A stretch of DNA of 64,000 bases, from assembly GCA_023212695.1 (NCBI GenBank), contig JALCCG010000068.1:1-64000 (forward strand). Direction: 5' to 3'. Made by a program: the position numbers and the translations under genes. How positions within the stretch are numbered: the stretch's first letter is position 1; every line of letters begins with the position of its first letter. Shown one piece after another: positions 10,807 through 20,347 of this stretch. The DNA is from Sporisorium sorghi (taxonomy: Eukaryota > Basidiomycota > Ustilaginomycetes > Ustilaginales > Ustilaginaceae). The notes beneath the pieces are model-generated. The model had not been told where the DNA came from. It did not search any database and saw nothing but the letters and a program-made list of their open reading frames with translations.

Positions 10807-11988
10807 ATGGCACTCGACGATCAGCAAGAGGAGCCGGTGGCTCCGCTCAGACCTGCGGTGAAGAAGATCACGACGTACGCCGGACGCAGCCGGCGCGCCG
10901 TGACCGAGGACGTCGAGCTGCCGCCGTTTGGTTCTTCTAATCGGGACGACGACGACGACGACGACGAGGCGATGCAGAAAGCGGCGAGCAGTCCGATCCT
11001 GTCGTCTCTACACACTCCGCTGTTCCCCACGCTGCGTCACACCAAGACCACGGCACGCAAGTCGCAGTCAAAAACGTCGACATGGGCATCTGCATCTGCA
11101 CGAGAGCCGGAGCAGCTCATCCTGGACCTAGGCCAACGGATCCGCATCCGGTGCAGCGAGTGCGAGATGCAGTACGACATGTCGTCGGCGGAAGACTGCA
11201 CGCTGCACGCGCGGCATCACGAGCGCACGGTCAAGGGGCTGGACTGGAGTGCCAAGGCGCTTTTGGTGTCGGGCGAGGTGGTGTCTACGCTGATGCTGAC
11301 GCGGCGGCTGGCGCGGGCGGGCAAGTCGGTGCTGCGCGGCAAGCAGACGACGGGCGGCAGCAGCGAGGCTGGCCCAGCGGAGTCGGTCGTGGTGCGATGC
11401 TACGACATGGCATCGTTGAAGGATGCTGTGGCGACGCGGAAGATCAGCGAGCTGCTGCAGACGGTGGACGAGGCGCTGGGTGCTGCGCCGGTCACAGTGG
11501 GCGAGATTCAGGGGTGCAAGGTGCTCGTGGCGGTTTGCGCGGGGCGTGCGGCGGGCGCGGCGGTCGTCGGCCGCGTGCCCCCCGGCCACGCGCGCGAAGT
11601 CGTCCCATCGAGCGCCAACAAAGAAAACAACAACCTCGACGCCTCCAGCAACGTCCAAGGTACAACGGTGTGGAACGACGCCGGCGACGCCATCTTCGTC
11701 TCGCCCGCCCTGCCCCCCGCTGAAACCCCTCCCATAGGCGTGTTCCGCATCCACGTCATCCCGAGCTGGCGACGTACCGGCTTGGCCAGCGCCCTGCTCG
11801 ACACCGCCGCGGACAACAGCGTCTATGGGGTTGATTTGGTGGGACTGGTCAGGATGTACGGGAGTAGGGCCAGGTCAGTTGCTTTCAGCCAGCCGACAGA
11901 GGCAGGGCGGAAGCTGGCCGAGGCTTGGATAAGGAAGGATCAGACGGTGGATGCGAAGGCGCCACGACTGGTCGTGTTCGAGGCTTAG
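10807..11988 (+). CDS. ECO1: ECO1/ESCO-type cohesin N-acetyltransferase
   Basis: Single exon, 393 residues, starting at the first ATG and only 151 bp after the MSH6 stop. Eco1 acetylates the Smc3 cohesin subunit during S phase to establish sister-chromatid cohesion. A C2H2-like zinc finger typical of the family (zf-C2H2_3) is at about 116-138: C116-x2-C119 with His134 and His138 and the following GLDW. The C-terminus carries the GNAT acetyl-CoA motif, visible as RIHVIPSWRRTGLA at about 314-327, and the Eco1 signature VAFSQPTEAGRKLAEAW. Between them lies a variable, Ala/Gly-rich stretch. An acidic run of Asp codons occurs near 10947-10967. No PCNA-interacting box is seen in the N-terminal 115 residues. 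The zinc finger plus AFSQPT combination makes the assignment strong. Confidence 0.92.
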   Translation: MALDDQQEEPVAPLRPAVKKITTYAGRSRRAVTEDVELPPFGSSNRDDDDDDDEAMQKAASSPILSSLHTPLFPTLRHTKTTARKSQSKTSTWASASAREPEQLILDLGQRIRIRCSECEMQYDMSSAEDCTLHARHHERTVKGLDWSAKALLVSGEVVSTLMLTRRLARAGKSVLRGKQTTGGSSEAGPAESVVVRCYDMASLKDAVATRKISELLQTVDEALGAAPVTVGEIQGCKVLVAVCAGRAAGAAVVGRVPPGHAREVVPSSANKENNNLDASSNVQGTTVWNDAGDAIFVSPALPPAETPPIGVFRIHVIPSWRRTGLASALLDTAADNSVYGVDLVGLVRMYGSRARSVAFSQPTEAGRKLAEAWIRKDQTVDAKAPRLVVFEA

Positions 11989-12759
11989 TAGAGGAGGGAT
12001 TGATCACGGGATTCCTTCTCGGAGCTGTTCGTATTAATGATAGTCATACCTTTTTGGATCACAATCGTCCAAAAACATGGTGCATGGCGTATAGGAAGAC
12101 GATTGACATCCCGGTGAGACTTTGTGCCCATTCAGAAGCAACCGAAATGGCATCTATGAAGCAACTCCGCTGATGATGAGGTTGAGGAGGACGAAGCAAG
12201 CAAGCCTGCACTTGAGCGCCCATGCGTTGTCGTGCGAGTGGAGGGTTTGAATACAAAATCGAGGCTCGCTCGAATAGAAAATCCGGGAAGGGAGGCAGGA
12301 GAATACGAAATTCAACAACGCGCTCTCCAAGCCAAAAGCTTCAACAGACGCGGAGAGAAAGAGTGATCCGAGCGGCACAAGGGCGAAATGTCTGTCTGTT
12401 TGTCTGTCTGTCTCTGCGTTGCGTGTTGAGCTGGAAGATTGGCCAGCAGCTCGAGCAGCTCAGAGCTCTGTCTGTTGCTGTTGCTTTTGGCTCGATTCTG
12501 CCACGCAGCGTGAGCGGCACGTCCATCGAAACGTCGTCGTTGTTTGATGCATCTCAACCTTTTCTCACATCTTCATCGTCTCGCCCATTTACCTTTCACG
12601 CCATCAATCACCTGGCGCAAACGGACGCTGCATCTACTGAGAGCAAGCATCGACTGTCACGCAGCGGCAGTGGGACGCTCTTTCATCTCCACCGGCTTGT
12701 ACCTCGACTAGCACTCCGACCACACGACACGACTAGAGCCCGGGCTGACTTCGCTCAAA
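11989..12759. other. ECO1 to beta-COP intergenic region
   Basis: About 770 bases without a supported gene. It holds the ECO1 3' region and the promoter and leader of the coatomer gene, including a TGTCTGTTTGTC-like repeat near 12390-12412. Frames here are short, start at non-ATG codons and match no family. Confidence 0.6.
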
Positions 12760-15700
12760 ATGTCGTCCTCCGAGGCCATCGCATATACCGTCGTTGCTCC
12801 CGACCCGAGCAGCGACGGCATCGAGCTCTCCACCCAGGACCTGCGCAACAACCTCCAACGCGGTTCGGACGAGGTCAAGCTCGAAACGCTTCGTCGCATC
12901 ATCGTCTCCACCCTCAACGGTGCTCCTCAACCCAATCTGCTCATGCCCATCATCCAATATGTCCTGCCCAGCCGCAACAAGCAGCTCAAAAAGATGCTCC
13001 ACTTTTACTGGGAGGTCTGCCCCAAGCTCGATGACAAGGGAAACCTCAAGCAGGAGATGATTCTCGTCTGGTGAGTTGCTGTCGATTCGACACGGATCGC
13101 AACGCTTTTCTGATGGTCTGTACTAACCAAACCCTTGATCCGACTTCTGTCCCCTACAGCAACGCCATCCGAAACGACCTGCAGCATCCCAACGAGTACA
13201 TCCGAGGCTCCACATTACGCTTCCTCCAAAAGGTCAAGGAGCCCGAGCTCCTCGAACCGCTCATCCCCACCATCCGCCAGTGTCTCGAGCATCGCCACAG
13301 CTACGTGCGCAAGAACGCCGTTTTCTGCGTCTACTCGATATACCAGCAGAATGAGAACCTCATCGTCGATGCGCCCGAGCTCATGGAGACCTTCCTCGCC
13401 GCCGAGGCCGACACCACGTGCAAACGCAACGCCTTTGTGCTTCTCTGCCACACGGCTCCCGAACGCGCCGTCAGCTACTTCCTCGGTCTTGGCGACCAGG
13501 TTGCGTCGCAGGACGAGCTCATGCAGCTCGCCATCATCGAGCTTATCCGCAAAGACTGCCGCGGCGACTCGCCCAACCGCGCGCGCTACATCCGCGCCGT
13601 TTCGGAGCTCCTGGCCGCGCCCAGCCATTCGGTCAAGTACGAGGCTGCCACCACGCTCACCACGCTCACGCAGAACGCGGCGGCCGTCAAGGCCACCGCC
13701 AGCGCGCTCATCGAGCTCATCGTGCGCGAAAGCGACAACAACGTCAAGCTCATCGTGCTCGACCGCCTCGATGCGCTGCGAATCAAGCACGAGCACGTCA
13801 TCGACCCGCTCGTCATGGACCTTCTGCGCGTGCTCAGCAGCCCGGACATGGACGTGCGTCGCAAGACGCTGCGCATCGCGCTCGAGATGGTCTCGAGCCG
13901 CAACATTGAAGAGGTGGTGCTTTTGCTCAAAAAGGAGCTCATGAAGACCGTCGACTCGTCCCAGTCGCAGGACAAGAATCTCGAGTACAGGCAGCTGCTC
14001 ATTCAGTCGATCCACACGTGCGCCATCAAGTTCAGCGAGGTCGCTTCGAACGTCGTGCATGTGCTCATGGAGTTTCTCGGCGACTCGAACAACCCTTCGG
14101 CTGTCGATGTCATCGCCTTTGTCCGCGAGGTGGTCGAGAAGTTCCCCAACTTGCGTTCGTCGATCGTCGACAAGCTGCTGCGTACTTTCACCGAGATCAA
14201 GTCCGGCAAAGTGTTCCGCGGCGCGCTGTGGATTGTCGGCGAGTACTGTGCGGATATCGAGGACATCAAGGAGGCCATGCAGCAGATCCGCAAGGTGATT
14301 GGCGAGGTGCCGATCCTTGCAGCCGAGGAGCGTCTTCTCGACTCGTCCTCGTCGAGCGCTGAAGCCGACGGTGCTACGGCGGCTGGCACGGACGAGGCTT
14401 CGGCGTCTTCGGCACTGGGCGGCGCCAAGCCCGCTGCGTCCTCGGCGGCGAATCGCGTACGCGCCGACGGCACCTACGCCACGGAAACCGCGTTCAGCTC
14501 GGAGGCCAACCAGGCCGCACGCCTCGATGCAGTCAAGAACGCGTCCAAGCCGCCGCTGCGCTCGCTGCTGCTGTTGGGCGATTTCTACACGGGCACCGTG
14601 CTCGCATCGACGCTGACCAAGCTGGTGCTGCGCTTTGCCGAGCTCTCGTCCGACGCTGCGGCCAAGAACAGTCTGCGCGCCGAGTCGATGCTCATCATGA
14701 CGAGCATCGTGCGCGTGGGCCAGTCCAAGTTCTCGGCGTCGCCCATCGACGAGGACTCGACCGAGCGCATCATGGCGTGCGTCGAGACGCTGGCGTCGTC
14801 GATCCAGGAAGCCGAGCCGGAGAGCAAAGAGGCCAAGCAGGTGTTTTTGCACGATACCAAGGCGGCGTACACCAAGATGGTCGAGCACGAGCAGGCGAAA
14901 GCGGCGGAAAAGCTCGCAAAGGAGACCAAGGTAGTCAAGGTGCAGCCGGATGATTTGCTGTCGTTCCGCCAATTCTCGAAAAAGGCGGCGGACGATGCGG
15001 CCGAGGAGTACGAGCGCGAGCTGACGCAGGCGACGGGGGCTGCCGAGGCGGCGAAGGACGACTTCATCAGCAAGTTGGCGCGCGTCGTGCAGCTGACTGG
15101 GTTTTCGGATCCGGTGTATGCCGAGGCGTACGTCAACGTGCACCAGTTTGACATCCTGCTCGACGTGCTCGTGGTCAACCAGACGGCCGAGACGCTGCAG
15201 AACTTGTCGATTGAATTCGCCACCTTGGGCGATTTGAAGCTCGTCGAGCGCCCGTCGAACTACACGCTGGCACCGTACTCGTACCAGTCGATCAAGGCGA
15301 CGATCAAGGTGTCCAGCACCGAAACGGGCGTTATTTTCGGCAACATCATCTACGAAGGCGCCGCAGGCACGGGCACCCAGAGCGCCGGCGACGCCAAGTG
15401 CGTCGTGCTCAACGACATCCACATCGACATCATGGACTATATTGCACCGGCGTACTGCAACGAGGCGCAGTTCCGCGCCATGTGGACCGAATTCGAGTGG
15501 GAAAACAAGGTCAACGTCAACACGAGCATCACGGGGCTCAGAGAGTACCTGGCGCACATCATGAAGAGCACCAACATGTCGTGCCTCACCCCGGAGGCTA
15601 GTTTGGCGGGAGAATGTGGCTTCTTGAGCGCAAACATGTACGCGAGGAGTCTGTTTGGCGAGGATGCGCTCGCGAACCTTAGCATTGAATTGTTGCCGGA

Positions 15701-15806
15701 TGGGAAGACGATCCAGGGCCACGTGAGGATCAGGTCCAAGACGCAGGGCATCGCGCTGAGTCTGGGCGATAAGATCACGCTTGCTCAGAAGGCGGTTAAG
15801 GAGTAG
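12760..15806 (+). CDS. SEC26: Coatomer subunit beta (beta-COP), two exons
   Basis: Exons 12760-13070 and 13160-15806 (GTGAGT donor at 13071, CCCCTACAG acceptor ending at 13159) give 985 residues, about the family length. The junction makes a Cys codon, reading LVC then NAIRNDLQHPNEYIRG, which is highly conserved in beta-COP. The protein is a subunit of the COPI coat that drives Golgi-to-ER retrieval and intra-Golgi transport. The N-terminal two thirds is an adaptin-like HEAT solenoid (SYVRKNAVFCVYSIYQ visible). A low-complexity Ala/Ser-rich linker lies at about 425-475. The C-terminal appendage includes IMDYIAPAYCNEAQFRAMW and the conserved GECGFLSANMYARS segment. The start has A at -3 and is preceded by a pyrimidine-rich leader. 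A 909-codon open frame on the opposite strand is a codon-bias shadow. Confidence 0.96.
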
Positions 15807-15931
15807 AGTCGGGGTGGGAATGACAAGAGTTTCGTTCACAAGAAGTGTGTGTGCAGTGTGGGAAGGGTGATGTGATTGCGTGTGTGCATGTTGTGAGTGT
15901 GTGTGATGCGGTTTGATGTGTGGTGGAAGCG

Positions 15932-17074
15932 TCAAGCGTACCATCCGCTGGTGTCGGGGTGACGACCTCCCGCTCCACCACCACCGCGCCCTCCTCTACC
16001 AGCGAACGGATTCTCGCCCCTCGGCGGCGCGAGCTCGTCCCAATCCGGCTCGCCGCCGAAGTTCTGCGGCCGCGCGCCACCCACATCAGGCTCTCTGTCC
16101 GGATTGAACGGTCCCCCGCCAGCCGGGTAGATCGGATCGAACCTCGCGCCCGGCGGGACCGCCCCAGGCGGCAAACCAGTATTAGCCGGAAAGCGGTCGC
16201 GGAACATAGGATGGTTGGGGCCGACGAGCATGCCTCCCCCTGAATCGCCGCCGGGGAAGAGGGGTGGTGGTGTGAAGCCTCCCCCGCTTCCTCCACCAAA
16301 ACGCGGGGGCATGGCGAGCGGCGATCCGCCAAGCGGGTCGAGGTCGCGATCGCCGATGATGAGCGGGTTGCGGAACGGCGGCTGTGAAGGGTACGTCGCG
16401 GGGTCCTGGTTCTGTGGGAACGTCGGGCGCGGTCGTGCACCTTCAGCAGGACTCGGGCGGCTAGGCTGGCTGGACGAGCGGTTCTCCTCCTCGACATACC
16501 CGTCCTTCCTCAAACCCGGCACGAGCTGCTGCAGGATCTGCGCCTTGAACGCCCCCACCAGGTCGGTCAGCCTCGAGCTGCCAATGTATCCGTTCACCAG
16601 CGGCTCCACCTCCCCACCTTCGGCACGCGGGTACGGCCAGAACGCCGTCGAGAGGAAATCGCTCAGCACCACCTCCATCGTGCTCGTCTTGGTGCCCTGC
16701 AGCGCCACACCGTGGATGACGGCTTTGTTGCGCAGCTTGACGATCTTGATGAGGTAGTCAAGCGACGACTGGTGGTGCTTGTACCGGAAGCAGTAGTGGT
16801 CTGGTCCTTTGGCGTTCCAGGTTTCGGGTAGCTTGTTTGAGGGAGAGGAAGAAGAGGAAGACGAGGCGGTGTCGTCATCGTTTGAGGTCGGGAGCCGGTC
16901 GTCTTCGGAAAGACCGGTCAGACGAAAGTCGAGACGCGTCATGATGGTGTGGATCATAGCTGCGAGGGCGTCTGCTGGGTTGCGCAGAAGAGGCTCTGAC
17001 GAGGAGGAAGTGGAGGGGAGGAGCTGCTGCTGCAGGACGTGCAGCAGGGCGGACGGGTCGAGCAGGTCGGACAT
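15932..17074 (-). CDS. PI31-type proteasome regulator with FP domain
   Basis: Single exon, 380 residues. PI31 (PSMF1) family proteins bind the 20S proteasome and influence its activity and assembly; they share a dimerising N-terminal FP domain with Fbxo7. Here the N-terminal ~190 residues form the FP-like domain, with YCFRYKHHQSSLDY and the aliphatic VEPLVNGYIGSSRLTDLV segment, interrupted by a Ser/Asp-rich loop near 65-85. The C-terminal half is Pro/Gly-rich with PDWDELAPP and repeated FGGG and GRGGRGGG stretches, as in other PI31 proteins. The last three residues are Trp-Tyr-Ala, fitting the HbYX (hydrophobic-Tyr-any) tail used to dock into proteasome alpha-ring pockets. The gene is tail-to-tail with beta-COP (125 bp) and head-to-head with ATG27 (516 bp between ATGs). 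Confidence 0.85.
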   Translation of the reverse strand: MSDLLDPSALLHVLQQQLLPSTSSSSEPLLRNPADALAAMIHTIMTRLDFRLTGLSEDDRLPTSNDDDTASSSSSSSPSNKLPETWNAKGPDHYCFRYKHHQSSLDYLIKIVKLRNKAVIHGVALQGTKTSTMEVVLSDFLSTAFWPYPRAEGGEVEPLVNGYIGSSRLTDLVGAFKAQILQQLVPGLRKDGYVEEENRSSSQPSRPSPAEGARPRPTFPQNQDPATYPSQPPFRNPLIIGDRDLDPLGGSPLAMPPRFGGGSGGGFTPPPLFPGGDSGGGMLVGPNHPMFRDRFPANTGLPPGAVPPGARFDPIYPAGGGPFNPDREPDVGGARPQNFGGEPDWDELAPPRGENPFAGRGGRGGGGAGGRHPDTSGWYA

Positions 17075-17590
17075 CTTGGTATGCGGTGTTGCTGTGGGTA
17101 AGATGCTTTGGTGCTTCTGAAGACGTCCTGGGTTGCTGGGTCAGTGGTCGTGTTGGTGGTGTTGTCGAGAGGTGTTGAGAGGTTGATGGAGGGGAAGAGT
17201 GGAGAGTGTCGGGTCTGTGCGTTGATGCTGAGCCTTTTTGTGGCGTAACTTAACTTACGCGTTCTTTTTTTTGGCCCTGTCGAGACCCTGTCGGCATATC
17301 CTGCTGCAGCTTGAGAGAAAAGTTCGGGAGTCGCGACTCACGCCTGAGTGTGCACCAAAAGCAGTGTTTCGCTCCTATCGATCTTGCCGCTCTCTCACTC
17401 TCTTTCACCTCTTCTGTTCTGTCACAATCACATCCGAGCTTACCAATTCATTGCATCGGATCTCACGAAGGCAACAAAAGTGATTCCTTACAATCACACG
17501 GATCACACTTCGAGCTGACAGAGCTTGCTGCCGAAACAAGCTCATCCGTCCAGAATCTCCTTGGATCGGCGGAGCACGAGATAAGCAAAC
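17075..17590. promoter_or_regulatory. Shared PI31/ATG27 divergent promoter region
   Basis: The 516 bases between two divergent start codons should hold both promoters. A near-perfect 18-bp palindrome with arms GCGTAA and TTACGC around CTTAAC lies at about 17243-17260, roughly 170 bp from the PI31 ATG and 330 bp from the ATG27 ATG. It is a candidate dimeric-factor site. No other feature is evident. Confidence 0.5.
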
Positions 17591-18589
17591 ATGCGGGCTT
17601 CCTCGACTGCGCCACACAGGCCGTGTGGGAAACACCAAGCCGTCCATCTCCTTGCGGCGTCCCTCCTACTGATCGGACAGCAGACATCCCCAGTAACCGC
17701 ATCCAAGCAAACACTCTCGCCGTTCGATTGCAGCAACGTAGCCGTCTCGAGCAAGCACGCGTTCGACCTATCCAAGATCGCCTACCCCATTCACACATCC
17801 AACCAAGAATCAACACCGCCAACAGATACGCGCACTTCGATCGACATTGACCTGTGCAAGCCGCTCGAAGCCGACCCCAACCGCGACGTCAAGGACCAGT
17901 GCCCCCGTGGAACCAGGATATGCATCACCATCGAGACCATCCGCGACGGCAGCACGTTTGTCACGCAGGCGATCCCCGTCGCGTACTCGGGCGAGTCGGG
18001 GGGCAGCAAGATCGACGCCCAAGTCGAGTGGGGCGAGGAGCTCGAGGGCGGCGAGAGGAGCGTCGAGCTCCAGCTGCCCGGAGCGACGTATGCTGGGCGC
18101 GAGCAGAAGGCCGAGCTTGAGCTTGTGTGCGATCCCAAGGCCGAGGCTGATTCGCATCCGACGGCGAGGAGCTATGATCGTGCGGATGGAAAGCTGAAGT
18201 TGCGCTGGCCGACAAAGTTTGCATGCTCGAATGCTGCGACTCAGCCGGGGAGCGGAGGGGGCACTCCGTCGAAAGGCGGCTCGGGCGGCGATGCGGGCGA
18301 CGGCGGCGATAGCAGCGGCTCGACTGGAGCGGGCGGCTGGGGCTTTTTCAGCTGGTTGTTCTTCCTGCTCTTTGTTGGGTTTGTCGGGTACATGGGCGTG
18401 GGCATGTACAACAACTACAACAACTACGGCGCGAGTGGATGGGATCTTGTACCGCATAAGGATTTCTGGAGGGAGAGCCCGTACATCGCACGTGATGCTG
18501 CGACACATGTGTGGCAGACGGTGTCGGACAATCGTGGTGGAGGTGGGTTCAGTGGAGCAGGCGGACGGGGAGCGTACGAGCCCATCTAA
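17591..18589 (+). CDS. ATG27: Autophagy protein Atg27-like, type I membrane protein
   Basis: Single exon, 332 residues. Atg27 is a type I transmembrane protein cycling between Golgi, endosome/vacuole and Atg9 vesicles and supports delivery of Atg9 membrane in autophagy. Visible features are an N-terminal hydrophobic signal segment (about 18-36, HLLAASLLLIG), a mannose-6-phosphate-receptor-like lumenal domain with paired cysteines (DLCKPL, CPRGTRICI, LVCD, FACS), a Gly/Ser-rich linker, one transmembrane helix at about 252-273 (FFSWLFFLLFVGFVGYMGVG), and the conserved cytosolic segment GWDLVPHKDFWRESPY. The last four residues, Tyr-Glu-Pro-Ile, form a YxxPhi sorting signal at the extreme C-terminus, the position where yeast Atg27 carries its vacuolar sorting tyrosine motif. 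The start is the first ATG and precedes the signal sequence. Confidence 0.9.
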   Translation: MRASSTAPHRPCGKHQAVHLLAASLLLIGQQTSPVTASKQTLSPFDCSNVAVSSKHAFDLSKIAYPIHTSNQESTPPTDTRTSIDIDLCKPLEADPNRDVKDQCPRGTRICITIETIRDGSTFVTQAIPVAYSGESGGSKIDAQVEWGEELEGGERSVELQLPGATYAGREQKAELELVCDPKAEADSHPTARSYDRADGKLKLRWPTKFACSNAATQPGSGGGTPSKGGSGGDAGDGGDSSGSTGAGGWGFFSWLFFLLFVGFVGYMGVGMYNNYNNYGASGWDLVPHKDFWRESPYIARDAATHVWQTVSDNRGGGGFSGAGGRGAYEPI

Positions 18590-19142
18590 GCAAGGCAGCT
18601 GTCCCCCTTTCCAGCGCTCACCTTTTACGACGTGCAATTTACAGTCTCTCTCGACGATACCAGCCGGAAGATCTTTTCATCTGCTATACCCTTGAACTTT
18701 GTGTTTGAGACTGTACGCCCCATTGTTGAGAATTGACTTGGATTTGGTTTTGTGTGTCAACAAGCTCGTCATCTACGGGCTGTGCTCCGTGAACAGGCGG
18801 AGCCCCCAAAGCTTATTTGAAGGATGAGGTTGTTGACAAGGGTGCGGAACGATGTTTCGAGGGCCTTGTCTGTTTCCCGCACAATCCATGGCTTGCAACG
18901 GGCTTGTTGGACAAAAGTAGAGAATCTACCGCTTGCGAGAGAGCGAGTGTACATTCTCACCTCTGCGTCCGCTACTCAGCTTCCCTTCTCCCATCTTGCA
19001 CTCCTGCGATCATCCCTTCTACCATCTCAACGCTCTCCTACCACCACGTAGCATTGAGCACCATCAATCGGCGCTACCTTCCCATCACGTCTCGATCCAT
19101 CCTACCACTCGAACCTCACACCGTCCCCACCTCATCGCCATC
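18590..19142. other. ATG27 to Myb-like gene intergenic region
   Basis: About 550 bases holding the ATG27 3' end and a pyrimidine-rich leader of the next gene. No coding or RNA feature is supported. Confidence 0.6.
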
Positions 19143-19628
19143 ATGAGCAAGGACGCCTTGGACTCCACGACGCCGAAAAAGACCGACGACAACAAAGTCG
19201 AACAGCCCTGGTCGGACAAGGAGCGCAGCCTCATCGTCAACCACGTCCTCACCCACGTCCTCGCCAGCGTTGGGTACGGCAACATCTTCAGCGAGCTGCC
19301 CGACATGCTTGCCAAAGAGGGCTTTCCGCCGCGCACCAAACAAGCTGTAAGTCGGACATCCTTGATCGACGAGACTGACTGCGATCGACTACTGACCAAC
19401 ACGCCTCTGCCTTGATATACATTGTGACCGCCATCGACTCGACCACTTGTTGAAACGTATGCGCCGCGACAGTGCAAGGACCAGTGGCGTCGCAAGATCT
19501 GCAAAGAGTTGCTCTCGATCTACGGCGGCAAGCAGCCTACCTCTACGCCCGCCTCTCCCGCCAAGGCAGCGGCTGGCCCGTCCAAGGCTCCGGCTAGCCC
19601 TTCGAAGCGCAAGCGCAAGGAGGAGTGA
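19143..19628 (+). CDS. Small Myb/SANT-like nuclear protein (two exons)
   Basis: Exons 19143-19346 and 19473-19628 (GTAAGT donor at 19347, AG acceptor ending at 19472; 126-nt intron) give 119 residues. The intron is phase 0 and lies inside the domain. Residues about 22-88 resemble a single Myb/SANT repeat: PWSDKERSLI at the first helix, a central NIFSELPDML, and after the junction RTKQACKDQWRRKICKEL, with the spaced tryptophans and RT.QxC.xxW pattern of Myb helix 3. The C-terminus is a short Ala/Pro/Ser tail ending in KRKRK, a likely nuclear localisation signal. Such one-repeat proteins are common in fungi and usually uncharacterised; a DNA-binding role is an inference. The next base run after the stop is non-coding. 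Confidence 0.75.
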
Positions 19629-20347
19629 TGGTTTCGTGACGCTAAGCAAAGCATTGTCGCAATTTCGCACACGTGGCGACGCACGCAAACACACCCGCTC
19701 GAACGCTTCCGCATCCACGCCCTTCACACGAAAGATTCTCTCCGTTCCGCTCGATGTTTCTTTTCACCCCTGTACCGCCATGGCGATGAACCAGTATCCA
19801 TTGAAGCGATGTGCATCTGTAGCAGCCTTCAGTCGAATGCGCAAATGCTTTGAGTGTGCGGTGGCACAAAGCAAAGAGGCTCGTGAGGCGCTGCAGTCCA
19901 CTGAAGCAATTCTGATTTCAAATCAAAAATGCCTGCGTCACTCTGGCCGCTGTGCTGTGCCTGCCGTCCCCTTTGTCGACTCTGCATTCCAACAAGCCTC
20001 TTTCTCTCACTCCACTTGTGCCTCTCTGCTGCCTCAAAAAAAGTTCGTGTCGCGCGAGGCCATTTTGTATTCACGTTTTGAAACAGACGCAGATCCGAAT
20101 TGAAAATGTTCCCAAGCGCTTTGCTGTGTTTGAAATGGATTCGTTGTTGCTTTCTTCTTGAAGGAGCCATTTTCCCAATTTCGAGGTTTTTTTTTTTTCG
20201 ATGGCTGATCCTCACCCGCCAAAAGTGGGGTTCAATGGCTCTTGCTTTGCTCACGATCTGACCTTCACTCTCTGCCATCATCAACCTCCCTTCTCACACC
20301 ACCTCTTTCGCAGCTTTTTGCTTCGAGAGAGCTGTCACACTCTAACC
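19629..20347. other. Myb-like gene to RLI1 intergenic region
   Basis: About 720 bases. A 218-codon frame overlaps the preceding exon and extends here but starts out of frame with the gene and has no domain. A run of 12 T sits at about 20187-20198. An in-frame ATG at 20201 could extend RLI1 by 49 residues (see the RLI1 entry). Confidence 0.55.

Noticed and set aside
13215..15944. 909-codon minus-strand frame
   Set aside because: Exactly antisense to beta-COP, with leucine/arginine/histidine/valine-rich composition typical of a shadow frame.
19447..20103. 218-codon frame overlapping the Myb-like gene's second exon
   Set aside because: It is in a different frame from the exon and continues through the 3' region without any domain or conserved composition.
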